This document shows, piece after piece, positions 34,370 through 45,905 of a DNA stretch of 64,000 bases (position 1 is its first letter; each line of letters starts with the position of its first letter). The notes beneath the pieces were generated by a model. It saw nothing but the letters and a program-made list of their open reading frames with translations, did no database searches and was not told the origin of the DNA. The stretch comes from Arcuatula senhousia (lineage: Eukaryota; Mollusca; Bivalvia; Mytilida; Mytilidae). The translations under genes were made by a program, and so were the position numbers. The stretch lies in NCBI GenBank assembly GCA_963971305.1, contig OZ020304.1:18706103-18770102 (forward strand), in the 5' to 3' direction.

Positions 34370-35115
34370 TAAGGGGGTATATTGGTATGACCATAGCTGT
34401 CTGTCTGTCTGCCCCTCTGTTAACATATTTCATAAGCACAAAACACCCTAAGGACCTAAACCACTGGGTTTTGATGAAACTTTACATGAAAGAAGCAAAT
34501 TACATGAAGATGTGCATAATAAAATGTGATTGTTTTCTCCTTTCAAGGAAGAAAAGTGGACAGTTGATGTTTTGTCTGTTCACCTGATTATCCCTACTCC
34601 ACACACATACAAACACCTATTGTAAACCATATAATCATAAACTTCACTTCACTTAGCTGTAGCCTGAAGGGATTCCTATGTATATCTGTCGTTGATGATG
34701 GGTTTTTATAGTCATGACTATAGGCTAATGAGCCTCTGCAATGACTTTTTTAGACTCTCTATGTGCCATGGAACATCAAGCCCATGACACACCACCGCCA
34801 GTGTTAGCTGCTCCAGAGTATCCTTTGTTATTGCTGGAGCAGGGCCTGTCTTCCACCATGGGGAGGTACTGGTCGGAATTCGGAAAGATGTTTATCTGTT
34901 TATCAAGAGTCATATAATGATACCCCCTGCAAACAAATGTAAGGGGGTATATAGAAATCTTATCCTTTCTTTCAGTCCTACCATTTGTCCACATATCTCA
35001 GAACATCCCCTTCTAAACAATTTTGATGGATTTTGATAAAACTTGACATGAAGGAAGTGCATCACAAGAGATGTGCAGGAAGAAATTTCATTGGTCTCAG
35101 ATATCATTCAAGGGG
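34370..35115 (+). repeat. GGGGGTATA repeat fragments
   Basis: AAGGGGGTATATTGGTATGACC followed by a (CTGT)n run at about 34371-34410, then ATACCCCCTGCAAACAAATG and GTAAGGGGGTATATAGAAATC near 34921-34955, plus TTTTGATAAAACTTGACATGA. Degenerate members or neighbours of the CCGTC-headed repeats. A stretch at 34740-34870 shows ORF-like sequence on both strands that I do not recognise. Confidence 0.5.
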
Positions 35116-35772
35116 GATAATTGGACTTTTGAAGGTTTTTTCCCACAATGAGTTCAGTATGCTAACAGTTTCCATGTTATTCTTACTTTGAAGTCACGTG
35201 ACTTCCAAGTATAGTAATCCTGAGACATATAGCATTCGTCTTCGGGTACAAGTTTTTATTTTACGGGGGGTAAATGAGCTTTCTAATCTGTATTTTATAA
35301 GCCCCTACAATTTGTCTGATGTGTTTTCAAATTTCATTTTAAATGATGATATAGTATTTTCTATATTTGTTTATGCCTGCTTTAAATGAAACTTGTTTAC
35401 TGTGACCAATGTAAGGGTATTTGCCTTTGTGGTGTTTCACAAAGTACTCGTCATAGGTTAATTACTTTTGGCATGCCAGGTGCATAACCACAAGTACTAC
35501 TCCATTCAAATTGATTATTCTAGCAGTAATGCCCACAGTAGTCTTCAACGAATAAATTTCACAGCACAAGCCAGAAGGGCTTGTACATTTTTAAAACCAG
35601 CAATCCCTCAGGAAATTTTACAAACCCTACAAAATAAATATACATGTAGAACATGAACTACATTTCTAAAATTTCGCAAGCCAGACAGGCATTCAAGAAC
35701 ACATATCCATGATTGTGCCCACAGGCAAATTAAGATTTTAGTCTCTAAATTTGTTGATACTTTTCTTATTAA

Positions 35773-36314
35773 TTATACCCCCACTCGTAAGAGAGGGGGC
35801 TATATTGCAATCACCTTGTCCGTCCGTCCATCTGTCCGTCCGGTTCAATTTCTCTGCTTCTACTGGATGGATTGGTTTCAAATTTGGTACACAGCTTCAG
35901 CATGATGAGTATATACCATTCCTCTTCTTTCCAGATCCACTTTTTTAGGCGAAAAAATTTGCAATGTGAAATTTTTCGTAACAGATTTCTCGGCTTCTAC
36001 TGGATGGATTGGTTTCAAATTTGGTACACAGCTTCAGCCTGATAAGTTATACCGTGCCTCCCCTTTCCAGGTCGGTCTATCATCTACTTCTTGTTTACCG
36101 AGCCGACTTAGACTTTTTATGGGAAAAAAATAGACAATTTTTCGTAACAGATTTCTCGGCTTCTACAGAAGGGATTGATTTCAAATTTGGTATACAGCTT
36201 AAGCTTGATGAGTTGTACCGTGCCTCCCCTTTCCAGGTCAGTCGGTCATCTAATTTCTGTTTTCTGAATGGTCAAGTGGGGGTATGCTTAGCATGACTTA
36301 GTGCAACCCCTTGT
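35773..36314 (+). repeat. TATACCCCCACTCG element, ~150-bp units
   Basis: It starts TATACCCCCACTCGTAAGAG and a CCGTCCGTCC stretch. Three units of about 150 bp follow with TCTCGGCTTCTACTGGATGG and TTTCAAATTTGGTACACAGC. It ends CAAGTGGGGGTATGCTTAGC with GACTTAGTGCAACCCCTTGT. It lies only 60 bp upstream of the transmembrane exon. A reversed relative is at about 46495-46800. Confidence 0.82.
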
Positions 36315-36375
36315 TTATAATAAGAAATAATAAAAAGTTACAAAGTACTAATTTTTCTTATATTATTTATTTTAG

Positions 36376-36751
36376 TACACAACAGGACATGAATAGACTT
36401 TGTGAAGACGGCATTGATTGTCAAAACAACAACAATGAGGGGGAGACAACTAGAGTGGCTGCTATGGTTACAACATTACGGACATCGGCACAAGTTCCTG
36501 ACCCAGGGGATGACAAGAAAAGACTTGCTCTCTATATTGGAATCGGTGTTGGAGTTTTATTTACATTAATTATTCTAATTATAGCGCTGTATAAATTTCG
36601 CAGTCGTGACGAAGGAACTTACAAAGTAGACGAAAGTAAAAATTTTGCATATTTAGAATCTAAAAATGTACATGCAGGCAATGGTGCGATTATTGGACCC
36701 TCAAATATAAAATCTGGAAAGAAAAAAGATGTTAAAGAGTGGTATGTATGA
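36376..36751 (+). CDS. NRXN: Neurexin last exon: transmembrane and cytoplasmic tail
   Basis: The acceptor is TTATTTTAG at 36375, entered in phase 2, with stop TGA at 36749-36751 (124 complete codons before it). The ectodomain part includes NRLCEDGIDCQNNN, a further two-cysteine loop, and DPGDDKK. One hydrophobic helix follows at about 36522-36590 (LALYIGIGVGVLF...). The tail FRSRDEGTYKVDESKNF matches the vertebrate protein 4.1-binding block (RNRDEGSYHVDESRNY), and the C-terminus KKKDVKEWYV is a class II PDZ ligand corresponding to the usual KDKEYYV. This anchors the gene's identity and its 3' limit. Confidence 0.96.
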
Positions 36752-37205
36752 AGAGGACTGTCATATAGAGGAAAGTATTAAACAAAAATGTTTGTGTAAT
36801 TGTGATGAGTTCGTTGAGCTGTGATTGGAAGGCTGTGAAAATTATTGTTGCTTTCTATATGTGGAATTATTTGCTCACCTTATTATGATTAACAGTTCTA
36901 TTTATAGAAGTGCAATGGAGCATATCATAACCAGTCAGCCGTTTTATTGCCTACAGTACAATGCCATGTGTTGACAAATGTAAACATGAAATCAGCTGAT
37001 TTTGCTAGCAAAATTATACAAATACTTTATGCCAAAAAAAGTTGAAATTGAAATCATTATCATTTTATGTATTGAATTTTTTAATCTTTCATAAAGACAT
37101 GAATTAATAACTCATCAGAGTTCTTGGATGGGTTTATATTTTACAATTTTTTGCGTGCAGAATTGATTCCATGAGATAGAGATAATATATATAGTTTGAT
37201 CTTTA
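36752..37205 (+). other. NRXN: Neurexin 3' UTR, proximal part
   Basis: AT-rich sequence directly after the neurexin stop. No close AATAAA was seen. The first clear AATAAA downstream is at 38399-38404 and another is at 41570-41575, so the 3' UTR may be long and may include the elements that follow. Confidence 0.5.
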
Positions 37206-37473
37206 GGGGACGACCATTTGATTCTGAGGGGGGGGGGCATTGCAGTTTGGGCCGAATGCGATAATTTATTTTCAAAATTTTGTGGGTCAGAAAATTTATT
37301 TTCTGTTGCTATGCAGCGAGAATATTTATTTACTATATACCATACTGAAGAATCTTGGGCCAGATTTTAATTTTTTTAATTTTCTTGAAGGTAGAGATTA
37401 TTTATTATCAACTTTTTCCAGGCCAGACTAATTATTTACAACCCCCCCTTTTCAGAATCAAATGGTCGTCCCC
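37206..37473. mobile_element. MITE with ~30-bp TIRs and TTA flanks
   Basis: The left end GGGGACGACCATTTGATTCT continues into a G run. The right end is the inverse, ending AGAATCAAATGGTCGTCCCC. It is flanked by TTA (37203-37205 and 37474-37476), a TWA-type duplication as in PIF/Harbinger elements. It is 268 bp and non-coding. Confidence 0.88.
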
Positions 37474-37920
37474 TTAATGATCTTTGATTTGATTCTATTA
37501 TAAATTTAGTCATATATCATATATACACATATTGCTATATTAATTGAGAGATGCATCAATTCATAAATTAATGAATTGACTTTTTTATGAAGAAGCAAGT
37601 TTTATTCTTTATGGATTCACCATTATTTGTATATAAAGAGCTATTTCATTGTTTTAATAATTTGCCTGAGTACTATTTTTTCTTTTGCTCATTTGCATAT
37701 TTTATATTTATACTCTCGTGAATTGTCATGCATTTGAATTATGATCTCTGCAACATTATCCATGACTTTGTCATTCCATCGTTAAACTAAGTGTTGACTT
37801 AGTTGTAAATATTAGTTTTTTGTTAATTTTTTAAGTAGAGAAAAGATACATTTTACATGTTTTCTCTTTCGATTGGACAAAAATGGTGCTGTTTTTTTGA
37901 TGTTTTACTATTCCATTTTT

Positions 37921-38330
37921 GTCTCGCCTGCGGCGTTAACTTTTTGGAAAAGTTTTATGAGCACCTCCATATCTCAAGAACTAAAAGTCCTAGGTTGATG
38001 AAACTTGGTATGCATATGCCCCAGTAGTAGCTCAGCACAGTTGCATCCCCATCTTTTGACCTTGACCTTGATTTTCCGGTTGAGTGACTTTGACAATTTT
38101 CAATACATATTCATGTAATAGCAATGGTAAAGTTTTGCAAGCACCTCCATATCTCAAGAACTATAAGTCCTAGGTTAATGAAACTTGGAAATTACTATAA
38201 ACATCTTTTTATCTCAGAAATTGAAAATCCATGTTAATGCAGAATATAGTGGAAGTAAGAAAGAATAATTGTTTCTGATGGTGCCGGCAGGCGAGACATA
38301 CTTTAGTGTTAACTCTCATGACTCTTGTTT
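37921..38330 (+). repeat. GTCTCGCCTGC element
   Basis: It starts GTCTCGCCTGCGGCG and ends GCCGGCAGGCGAGACATAC, so the ends are inverse. Two internal units carry GCACCTCCATATCTCAAGAA and AAGTCCTAGGTT-ATGAAAC. The same termini frame the large element at 48615-55880, and a fragment (ACAGGCGAGACAAAAATC) lies at about 43530-43548. Confidence 0.8.
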
Positions 38331-38457
38331 ATCATAATATAAAGACATTCTTTAAGTTTTCAAACCTTTTTTTATACAAAAATACATGTTTAATCTGAAT
38401 AAAAAGCATAATATTTTCTTCATTTGTCTAATATTAGAACATGAGTAGTTTATTTAA

Positions 38458-38991
38458 GGTTCATCTCTACACTTAGGAAAAAATGACTGATATTTCACGT
38501 CTTTTTTCAGTCTATATGGAGCCTAAACTACACATTCAATCGCTTAATAAGGCGTAGCAGCGTCTAGATAAATATTTTTTGCATATAGTTTTAGTATTTT
38601 GGAGGTGTAAATTTGATCCGTTTTGCCGGAGCATTTTCTTTGCGTTTTTCAATTCACCCCAAAATAGCCAAATATCAACATTGGCCTGTCAAATGGCCTC
38701 CACGTGCAAGGAAGTTCTATTATTGATGTTATTAAATCTACTCACAATCGGTTTTACGGAAGGTTATAAAGGGGTAATTCATGCTTTATTTGAGGTACAA
38801 TTTGAACGGAAAGAACATGAATAGAGAAAACAACAAGATTTATCTTGTAAAATAGAAGGGAAAAAGATCGGCGATTTTTTTAGCTAGACGCTGCCACACT
38901 TTATTTTATATTTCAATGTGTCGTTTAAGTCGTACATACTAGAAAAATAGGTCAAATAACTACCATTTTTTTCGAAGTGTAACCATGAACC
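38458..38991. mobile_element. TTAA-flanked MITE (GGTTCAT termini)
   Basis: It is flanked by TTAA (38454-38457 and 38992-38995). The ends GGTTCATCTCTACACTT and AAGTGTAACCATGAACC are inverse. Inside them lies a second inverted pair, GTAGCAGCGTCTAG and CTAGACGCTGCCAC. It is 534 bp. A small ORF at 38579-38824 has no recognisable similarity. Confidence 0.85.
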
Positions 38992-38995
38992 TTAA

Positions 38996-41980
38996 GTTTT
39001 TTTTAAAGTGCCAATATTTAAATACATGTGCATCTACATATAGTGCAATTTGCTTCATTCCATTCTCAAAGATTACCAATATATCTGTTTATCATTAATA
39101 AGTGAATTTATTATTAGAGTGGGACCAAAATTTGGCTTGAATATCCATTCTTACAACCTGTATTATATTTTTTGCCATCATGAAATTGACATCATTCAAC
39201 TATGCTAGCTTGTTGTACTTATAAGCTTATGGTTATTAATTCAAAGTCTTGTTCAAAGTCTCCTTCATATATGAAGCAATGCATCTATGTTCTATGGACA
39301 AGTTCAGTTCATTTTGTTATAGCTTGTTATTTATTGTTATTTGTTAGAATCTCTATTACAGTTGAGCCTGTATAAACTGAATCATTAAAACTGTAAAGTG
39401 GGAAATATTCTTGCTGTCTATTTTTCGACTGAGTTTTAGTTTGTACAGTTTAACTGTCGCACTTAAATGTCATTGCCCATAGACTACAATGAAGGGCAAA
39501 TATATTTTCCCCTTTTTATTTTCACGGGAGCAGTGTAGAAAAATAAATCTTCCACAAAAATTTCACAGTTTACAGCAATCTAGACCCTGCATAATCCAAC
39601 TTGTTTTTTTTTCTGTCTCCGTTTCTAAGTTGTGTCCATAAGCATTTAGAACCTAAATAAGATAACCAAATTTTCCTGTCTCATTGAGGATCAGTTTAAA
39701 CAGGTTTTACTGTACATTTACTATACCATAGGTTGTATGAGCTCTAGTCTAATTCGGTTGTTCCTATGTACATATCTCATGCATAAGTGCTCACCAAAGA
39801 CTTTGTTTATTATAAAGATGTCATTTATATAAAAGTATAATAATAATATTTCTCTAGAGTTCTATGTTTTTTCTTAGCGGCTACTTCTTTTGTCACATTT
39901 TCATCATTTTCAATCTTTGACGTTTTGAAATTGGTGATAAATTAGTCTTGGCATGTACAGTGGATTCCACTTAATTCGACTTACTCGACTTATTTGACTA
40001 ATTCTTGGTTATTTGCATAAATTTCTCTGACAAATTGGTTATGCAACTAAGAGGAATCCACTGTATAACACATTTTGGAGATCTGTGAATGCTAACCAGG
40101 GTACACAACAATATACAATGTGATGATTAGTTGTATCTTTTTTTTTACATTTATGTTTTAAGCTAGTCAAGCTTTATTTTTGTATTTTATTGTAAAAGGG
40201 TAATATTTTGCTCCGTTAAAGTTGTGATTTAATTTTTGTCTTACATATACATGTAAAGTTTTTTTTTTACCAACACAATTATTTTATCATTAGATCTGAT
40301 ATACTTTTATCCATGACATGATGTTAAGTATTTTCACTCTTTGTTAGATTTATTAATAGTTAAGTTATTTTTTCTCAAGTTGTTATGTTTTGCTTTGATT
40401 AATAATTTCTATCAGATATGGTTTTATTGTCTCTTTCAGTAAATGTTGAATATGTGTAAATTATTTTGTAAAAAGATAAGGACAATTTTATGCTTCTGCC
40501 AATGCAGTCAACACTAGGTTTATACAAACATATTGCCATTTAAAAAATGAATCAGTTCACTTTAAATGTTAAGTGTTTAATTTACTTATTTTGTATTAAT
40601 ACTCTCTTATTTTTAGGGTACATTATTAACTGTTATCTTAAATGTTTTATTTATAAATCAATCTGTATTTTTAATTAAGGTAAGGTTGTCTTAGTTCTTT
40701 GATCTCTCTACTATTTATAGATTTATTTTGTAAGTTTATTTTAAGTACAAATATACTCTTAAGTGCTATTTTTCTATTTTATTGTGACATGGCTATTCAG
40801 TAACTATTTTCAAAGAATATTTTTTTTAGTAGAAAACTTTTAAAGTGCCATAACATATCATAGTAGGGGACCTTTTTTAGCTTTTCAAGTATTTTTTTTT
40901 AAATTTCAAATTCAAAGATCAATGCATTTCAATTTACAAAAAGAACTTAGATTAGGTATTTTAACATTGAACATCCATTAATAGCCCACATTTTACCAAA
41001 AATTAAGTTCTTAGGTTCAAGAATATGAAGATTGTACCGCTATTTTAGTATTTCTAATAGAAAATATTTAATGAGTTTGTAGCAAAATTTTAGCATTCCA
41101 AAGGACATTTTCTTTTAAATGTTCTCTTAATGTTCTTATCGAAATTTGAAACTTATGATAAAATATAACCTAAGCTTGTGTTCATTCTTATGGAGTGTTG
41201 CAATACATGAAAGTCTTTTGTATTCTAGAAATACATACAAGAGGTTTAAATAAATAGACCTAAAAATACATTGAAAATATTAAATCATTTCTTGTGAAAA
41301 TTTATTGTTTATTTTAAAAATCAAATTATACTTCCTACACAAACAATACCATCTGATATTATTTGTAATTATAGATCTGAATATAACCACATCAGAATTT
41401 CTGTGAAATTTTTATATGCCGTTACATGTTCAAGAGTATGTCATATATGTGATTATTTCCAGTCTCATAAACAAGCAGAATCATTGATATTCTGTTTGAC
41501 TATGTTGTGATCACCACATGCCATTTTATATATGTTCATAGCCATAGTATGTATTGTCTCCTTTTATACAATAAACATTTAAAGTTTTATAACTTGTTCT
41601 TTGAAAAGAAAACTTAAAACAAAATTAAGTCAAAGTTTTAGACAAACAATTTAAAATGTGGCTGATAGTTGTAGAAGATAGTTAGATGTGGAATAAGTTT
41701 ATGCAAAAGTGGTCAGCAATCTAACACAGAGATCTATGTCACACAAGACATATTTGGCCATGATATAAAATGAAGTTTAAAATGCTAATGTTGAAAGTGA
41801 CTAAACTCATGTATGAGTTGTTCTTAAAATTGTTCTGTACTTATCAACTTATGCTTATCTAACTGCATACCAAATATCAATGGTATTACCATAACTGTTT
41901 CATGGTAAACAGATGTAAGGAAAAAACTGAACACTGGCCAAATCAGTATAATCTCCTATAGTCAGTACTACTGCATACCA
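38996..41980. other. AT-rich stretch, no gene seen
   Basis: Very AT-rich with T runs and no open frame of note. AATAAA at 41570-41575 could be a distal polyadenylation signal for neurexin. No repeat family with recognisable ends was found. Confidence 0.55.
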
Positions 41981-43295
41981 ATAGACGATCTTCCAAAAGT
42001 GCCATTCCGGAATGTTCCGGATGTTAGAATAGGGGTCATGAGAGGTCAATTGGGGTAAAATGGCGGCTTTTTTAGAAGAGAGCACAGGGACTGAATTATT
42101 ATGTCTCCCCCCACTTTTGTGGGGAGACATATTGTTTTTGTCGTGTCCGTCCGTCCGTCTGTCCGTCCGTCCGTCTGTCCGTCACAAAGTTTGTCAGCGC
42201 AACTCCTCTGAAACTACTGAACCAAATTCAACGAAACTTGGTATATAGGAAGGACACCATATGTAGTTGTGCATATTACCAGGAAATTTTGATCCTCAAA
42301 TTTTTGTGGGAGTTATGGCCCTTTGAACTTAGAAAATTGCTAAAAATCCTCAAATATCATCTTGTCAGCGTAACTCCTCTGAAACTACTGAACCGAATTC
42401 AACGAAACTTGGTATATAGGAAGGACACCATATGTAGTTGTGCATATTACCAGGAAATTTTGATCCTCAAATTTTTGTAGGAGTTACGGCCCTTTGAACT
42501 TAGAAAATTGCTGAAAATCCTCATTATCATCTTGTCAGCGCAACTCCTCTGAAACTACTGAACTGAATTCAATGAAACTTGGTATATAGGAAGGACACCA
42601 TATGTAGTTGTGCATATTACCAGGAAATTTTGATCCTCAAATTTTTGTAGGAGTTACGGCCCTTCGAACTTAGATAATTGTTGAAAATCCTCAATTATCA
42701 TCTTGTCAGCGCAACTCCTCTGAAACTACTGAACCGAATTCAATGAAACTTGGTATATAGGAAGGACACCATATGTCGTTGTGCATATTACCAGGAAATT
42801 TTGATCCTCAAATTTTTGTAGGAGTTACGGCCCTTTGAACTTAGAAAATTGCTGAAAATCCTCATTTATCATCTTGTCAGCGCAACTCCTCTGAAACTAC
42901 TGAACTGAATTCAATGAAACTTGGTATATAGGAAGGACACCATATGTAGTTGTGCATGTTACCAGGAAATTTTTGATTCTCAAATGTTTATGGGAGTTAT
43001 GGTCCTTTGAACTTGGAACTTTTGGGGGAAACGGGGGGAGACATCGTTTTTGTAGGCAAAAACAAACTTTAATTTTATCAATCTATTTAATGTGTTTTTT
43101 AATGGACACAATCAAACATGAAATGAATTAATTTGTTTCACTCTGAGGGTCCTTCCAAACCAATTCATTTACACTTCAATAAAGAAATTTAAAAATTCCC
43201 TTTTACGCGCAATTGACGTCGCCAACCAGTTATCCAGTAATTTGAGGTAAGATTTCGACAATTACCAAAAAATTCGAAATTGGAAGATCGTCTAT
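41981..43295. mobile_element. TIR element (ATAGACGATCTTCCAA) with nested insertion
   Basis: The left end is ATAGACGATCTTCCAA at 41981 and the right end is TTGGAAGATCGTCTAT, ending at 43295: a perfect 16-bp inverted repeat. Its interior is occupied by the complete GGGAGACAT-family element at 42102-43070. Without that insertion it would be only about 350 bp, a normal MITE size. Confidence 0.8.
42102..43070 (+). repeat. GGGAGACAT-family element, five ~172-bp units
   Basis: The head TGTCTCCCCCCACTTTTGTG/GGGGAGACATATTG is a hairpin, followed by TTTTGTCGTG and (CCGT)n. There are five units of about 172 bp starting near 42190, 42360, 42531, 42704 and 42872, with CAACTCCTCTGAAACTACTG and GGTATATAGGAAGGACACCA. 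The tail is CGGGGGGAGACATCGTTTTT. The units are highly similar, implying recent homogenisation or expansion. Confidence 0.9.
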
Positions 43296-43587
43296 TATCA
43301 ATGATGTACCATACCATAACAGCTTCATATTAAACATTGCAATTGGCAAAATCAGTATAAAATGTCATTCAGTAGACCTTGAATGCAACAACATACAGAT
43401 GAAGTTGATCAGTAGTGATGCTTATGCCACTGCATACCAAACAACTTGATCACAAAAAAACAGATCATTTAAGAAAAAATTAACTATTGTGAATGCTGCT
43501 ACTATCCTTGCAAGAGTCTTACCTTCCAGGACAGGCGAGACAAAAATCAATCCTTAAATTATGAAAAAGATTCCATGTGTTCCTTTT

Positions 43588-45639
43588 TAGCTCACCTGGA
43601 CCGAAGGTCCAGGTGAGCTATTGCCATCACTTGTCTGTCGTCGTTGTCTGTAAACTTTTTCAAACTTCTTCTCCTCTGAAACTACTGAACAGATTCAAAC
43701 CAAATTTGGTCTGGTGGTACTTTAGGGTATCCTGCACAAAACTTGAGTGGGGATTTTTGATTCGTCGAAAAACATGGCTGCCGTTGCTAAAAATAGACCA
43801 GGGGGGTCAGACTACTGTTTTTGGCTTGTAAATCAAAAAGTATAAGAGAAAGATGAAATCTGATGCCACCCTGCTGCTTCAGCATCAAAAGTTCTACAAA
43901 AGTCTCCATTTGGTCCCTTTAAGGTGAAAAATAACGTTTTTTCATGTTTTGCCCCTATAGTATGAAAACTATTGTAGATAGAGAAAAGCTGTTGCTTGCT
44001 TAAATGTTCAGCTCATTTAGCTCTACAAAAGTCTCCATAGGGTCGAAGTTGTCAGATGACCCCTTATAGGGGTTATGGCCCCTGAAAAAATGTTTTTCCA
44101 TGTTTTTAGCCTATGGAATGAAAACTATTGCAGATAGAGAGAAGCTGTTGCTTGCTTAAACGTTCAGCTAATTTAGCTGTACAAAAATCTTTATAGGGTC
44201 CAAGTTTTCAGATGACCCCTTATAGGGGTTACGGCCCCTAAAATGATGTTTTTTCATGTTTTTGGCCTAAAGAAAGAAAACTATAGCAGATAGAGAAAAG
44301 CCATAGCTTGCTTAAATGTTCAGTTCATTTAGCTCTACAAAAGTCTCAATAAGATCGAAGTTGTCTGATGACCCTCAATAGGGGTTACGGCCCCTAAAAA
44401 ACCTTTTTCATGTTTTTATACCCCACCACACGAAGTGGCAGGGTATTATGTTATACCCTCAGTTTTTTTTCGGTGTCTGTCCGTCCGTCCGTCTGTCCGT
44501 CCCCCGAAGGTTTCCGACCAATAACTTGAAAACGCGTCAAAGGATTTTAATGATATTTTGCACAGCTGTTTAGTACAATGAAATACAGGTCAAGTTCGAT
44601 TTCCAGCATGATCCAAAAAATAGTTTTCGAGATAGGCCACTTTGAAAAATCAAATTTCATGAAATTTTGTGTTTCCTACCAATAACTTGAAAACGCGTTT
44701 TAGGATTTGAATGATATTTTGCACAGCTGTTTAGTACAAGAAAATACAGGTCAAGTTCGATTTCCAGCGTGATCCAAAAAATAGTTTTCGAGATAGGGCA
44801 CTTTGAAAAATCAAATTTCATGAAATTTTGAGTTTCCGACCAATAACTTGAAAACACGTCAAAGGATTTCAATGATATTTTGCACAGCTGTTTAGTGCAA
44901 TAAAATACAGGTCAATTTCGATTTCCAGCATGATCCAAAAAACAGTTTTCGAGATAGGTTACTTTGAAAAATCAAATTTTATGAAATTTTGAGTTTCCGA
45001 CCAATAACTTGAAAACGTGTCATGGGATTCAATTGATATTTTGTACAGCTATTGGGTACAATAAAATACAGGCCAAGTTCAATTTCCAGCATGATCCGAA
45101 AAACAGTTTTTGAGATAGGCCACTTTGAAATCAAATTTTATGAACTTTTGATATTAAAACGTGGCGGGGTATCATTTAATGTCCCATTACATGCCCTATT
45201 TTTGGCCTATAGAATGAAAACTTTAGCAGATAGAGAAAAGCTCTTGCTTGCTTAAATGTTCAGTTTATTTAGCTCTATAAAAGTCTCAATAGGATCGAAG
45301 TTGTCAGATAACCCTTTATAGGGGTTATGGCCCCTAAAATAACCTTTTTCATGTTTTTGGCCTTTGGAATGAAAACTATAGCAGATAGAGAAAAGCTGTT
45401 GCTTGCTTAAATGTTCAGCGCATGAAGCTCTACAAAAGTCTCCATAGGGTCGAAGTTGTCAGATGACCCTATAAGGGTTTACGGCCCCTAAAATAACAGT
45501 TTTTCCTGTTTTTGGCCTATAGAATGAAAACTATAGTAGATATAGAAAAATTGTTGCTTGCTTAAATGTTCAGCTCATTTAGCTCAACAAAATATAGGGT
45601 TGACCAGGTGAGCAATTTAGGCTCCTGGGAGCCTCTTGT
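43588..45639 (+). repeat. AGCTCACCTG-family element with nested insertion
   Basis: The head is AGCTCACCTGGACCGAAGG/TCCAGGTGAGCT. The units are the ~180-bp GCTTGCTTAAATGTTCAGCT type found at 23546-24740. The tail is GGTGAGCAATTTAGGCTCCT plus GGGAGCCTCTTGT. It is interrupted at 44417-45198 by a different element. Confidence 0.85.
44417..45198 (+). repeat. TATACCCCACCAC element, four ~161-bp units, nested
   Basis: It begins TATACCCCACCACACGAAGTG, then a hairpin GGCAGGGTATTATG/TTATACCCTC and (CCGT)n. It has four units of about 161 bp starting near 44511, 44673, 44833 and 44994, marked by ACCAATAACTTGAAAACGCG and CAGCTGTTTAGTACAA. It ends ACGTGGCGGGGTATCATTTA. On both sides lies the interrupted repeat unit (CATGTTTTT | TTTTTGGCCTATAG), so it is younger than its host. 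Confidence 0.85.
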
Positions 45640-45714
45640 TTATAAGACTAATCAGAAGCACTGTAGCCATATTAACTTTTGGATGGGATTTATTTATGAA
45701 AATTTTAATCAGTC

Positions 45715-45905
45715 AGTTCAGTGGTATACCACGAGCAGCGCAAAATGGCATCGTTGAAGGCTGCTGGCGGTTGTCCATTGTGGTTTTTCTGAATTGCTGC
45801 TTAATTGTTGGCTGTGTCGCGTACAATTATTCCACATCCCTTTATTTTCTATATTTGATATATGTACCTTTGTTTCTTCATTTTAAGACCTACTCTTCTG
45901 AAACT
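45715..45905 (+). repeat. Short dispersed repeat (ATTCCACATCTC family)
   Basis: It contains CGTTGAAGGCTGCTGGCGGT, then GGCTGTGTCGCGTACAATTA and TTCCACATCCCTTTATTTTC. It is the same family as the copies at 14730, 19852 and 60290. Confidence 0.6.

Larger units (their letters stand above)
2925..36751 (+). other. NRXN: Alpha-neurexin gene, 5' end outside window
   Basis: Neurexins are presynaptic single-pass adhesion receptors that bind neuroligins, LRRTMs, cerebellins and dystroglycan. The exons in this span translate, without any phase conflict, into LNS2 (end), LNS3, EGF2, LNS4, LNS5, EGF3, LNS6, stalk, transmembrane helix and tail. That is the alpha-neurexin order with LNS1, EGF1 and the start of LNS2 missing to the left. 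Diagnostic matches recalled from vertebrate neurexins include GWN-Y-CDC in EGF2, CDCDMTSF-GP-CN in EGF3, KYHIVRF-RSG-NAT in LNS6, the stalk SDDED-C-PSSGG loop, and the RDEG-Y-VDES juxtamembrane block. Introns range from a few hundred bases to about 4 kb and are loaded with repeats. Independent beta-type promoters may exist but none was recognised. Confidence 0.95.

Noticed and set aside
38579..38824. 81-residue ORF in the 38458-38991 MITE as a transposase fragment
   Set aside because: No transposase motif is visible and the frame is short enough to be chance.
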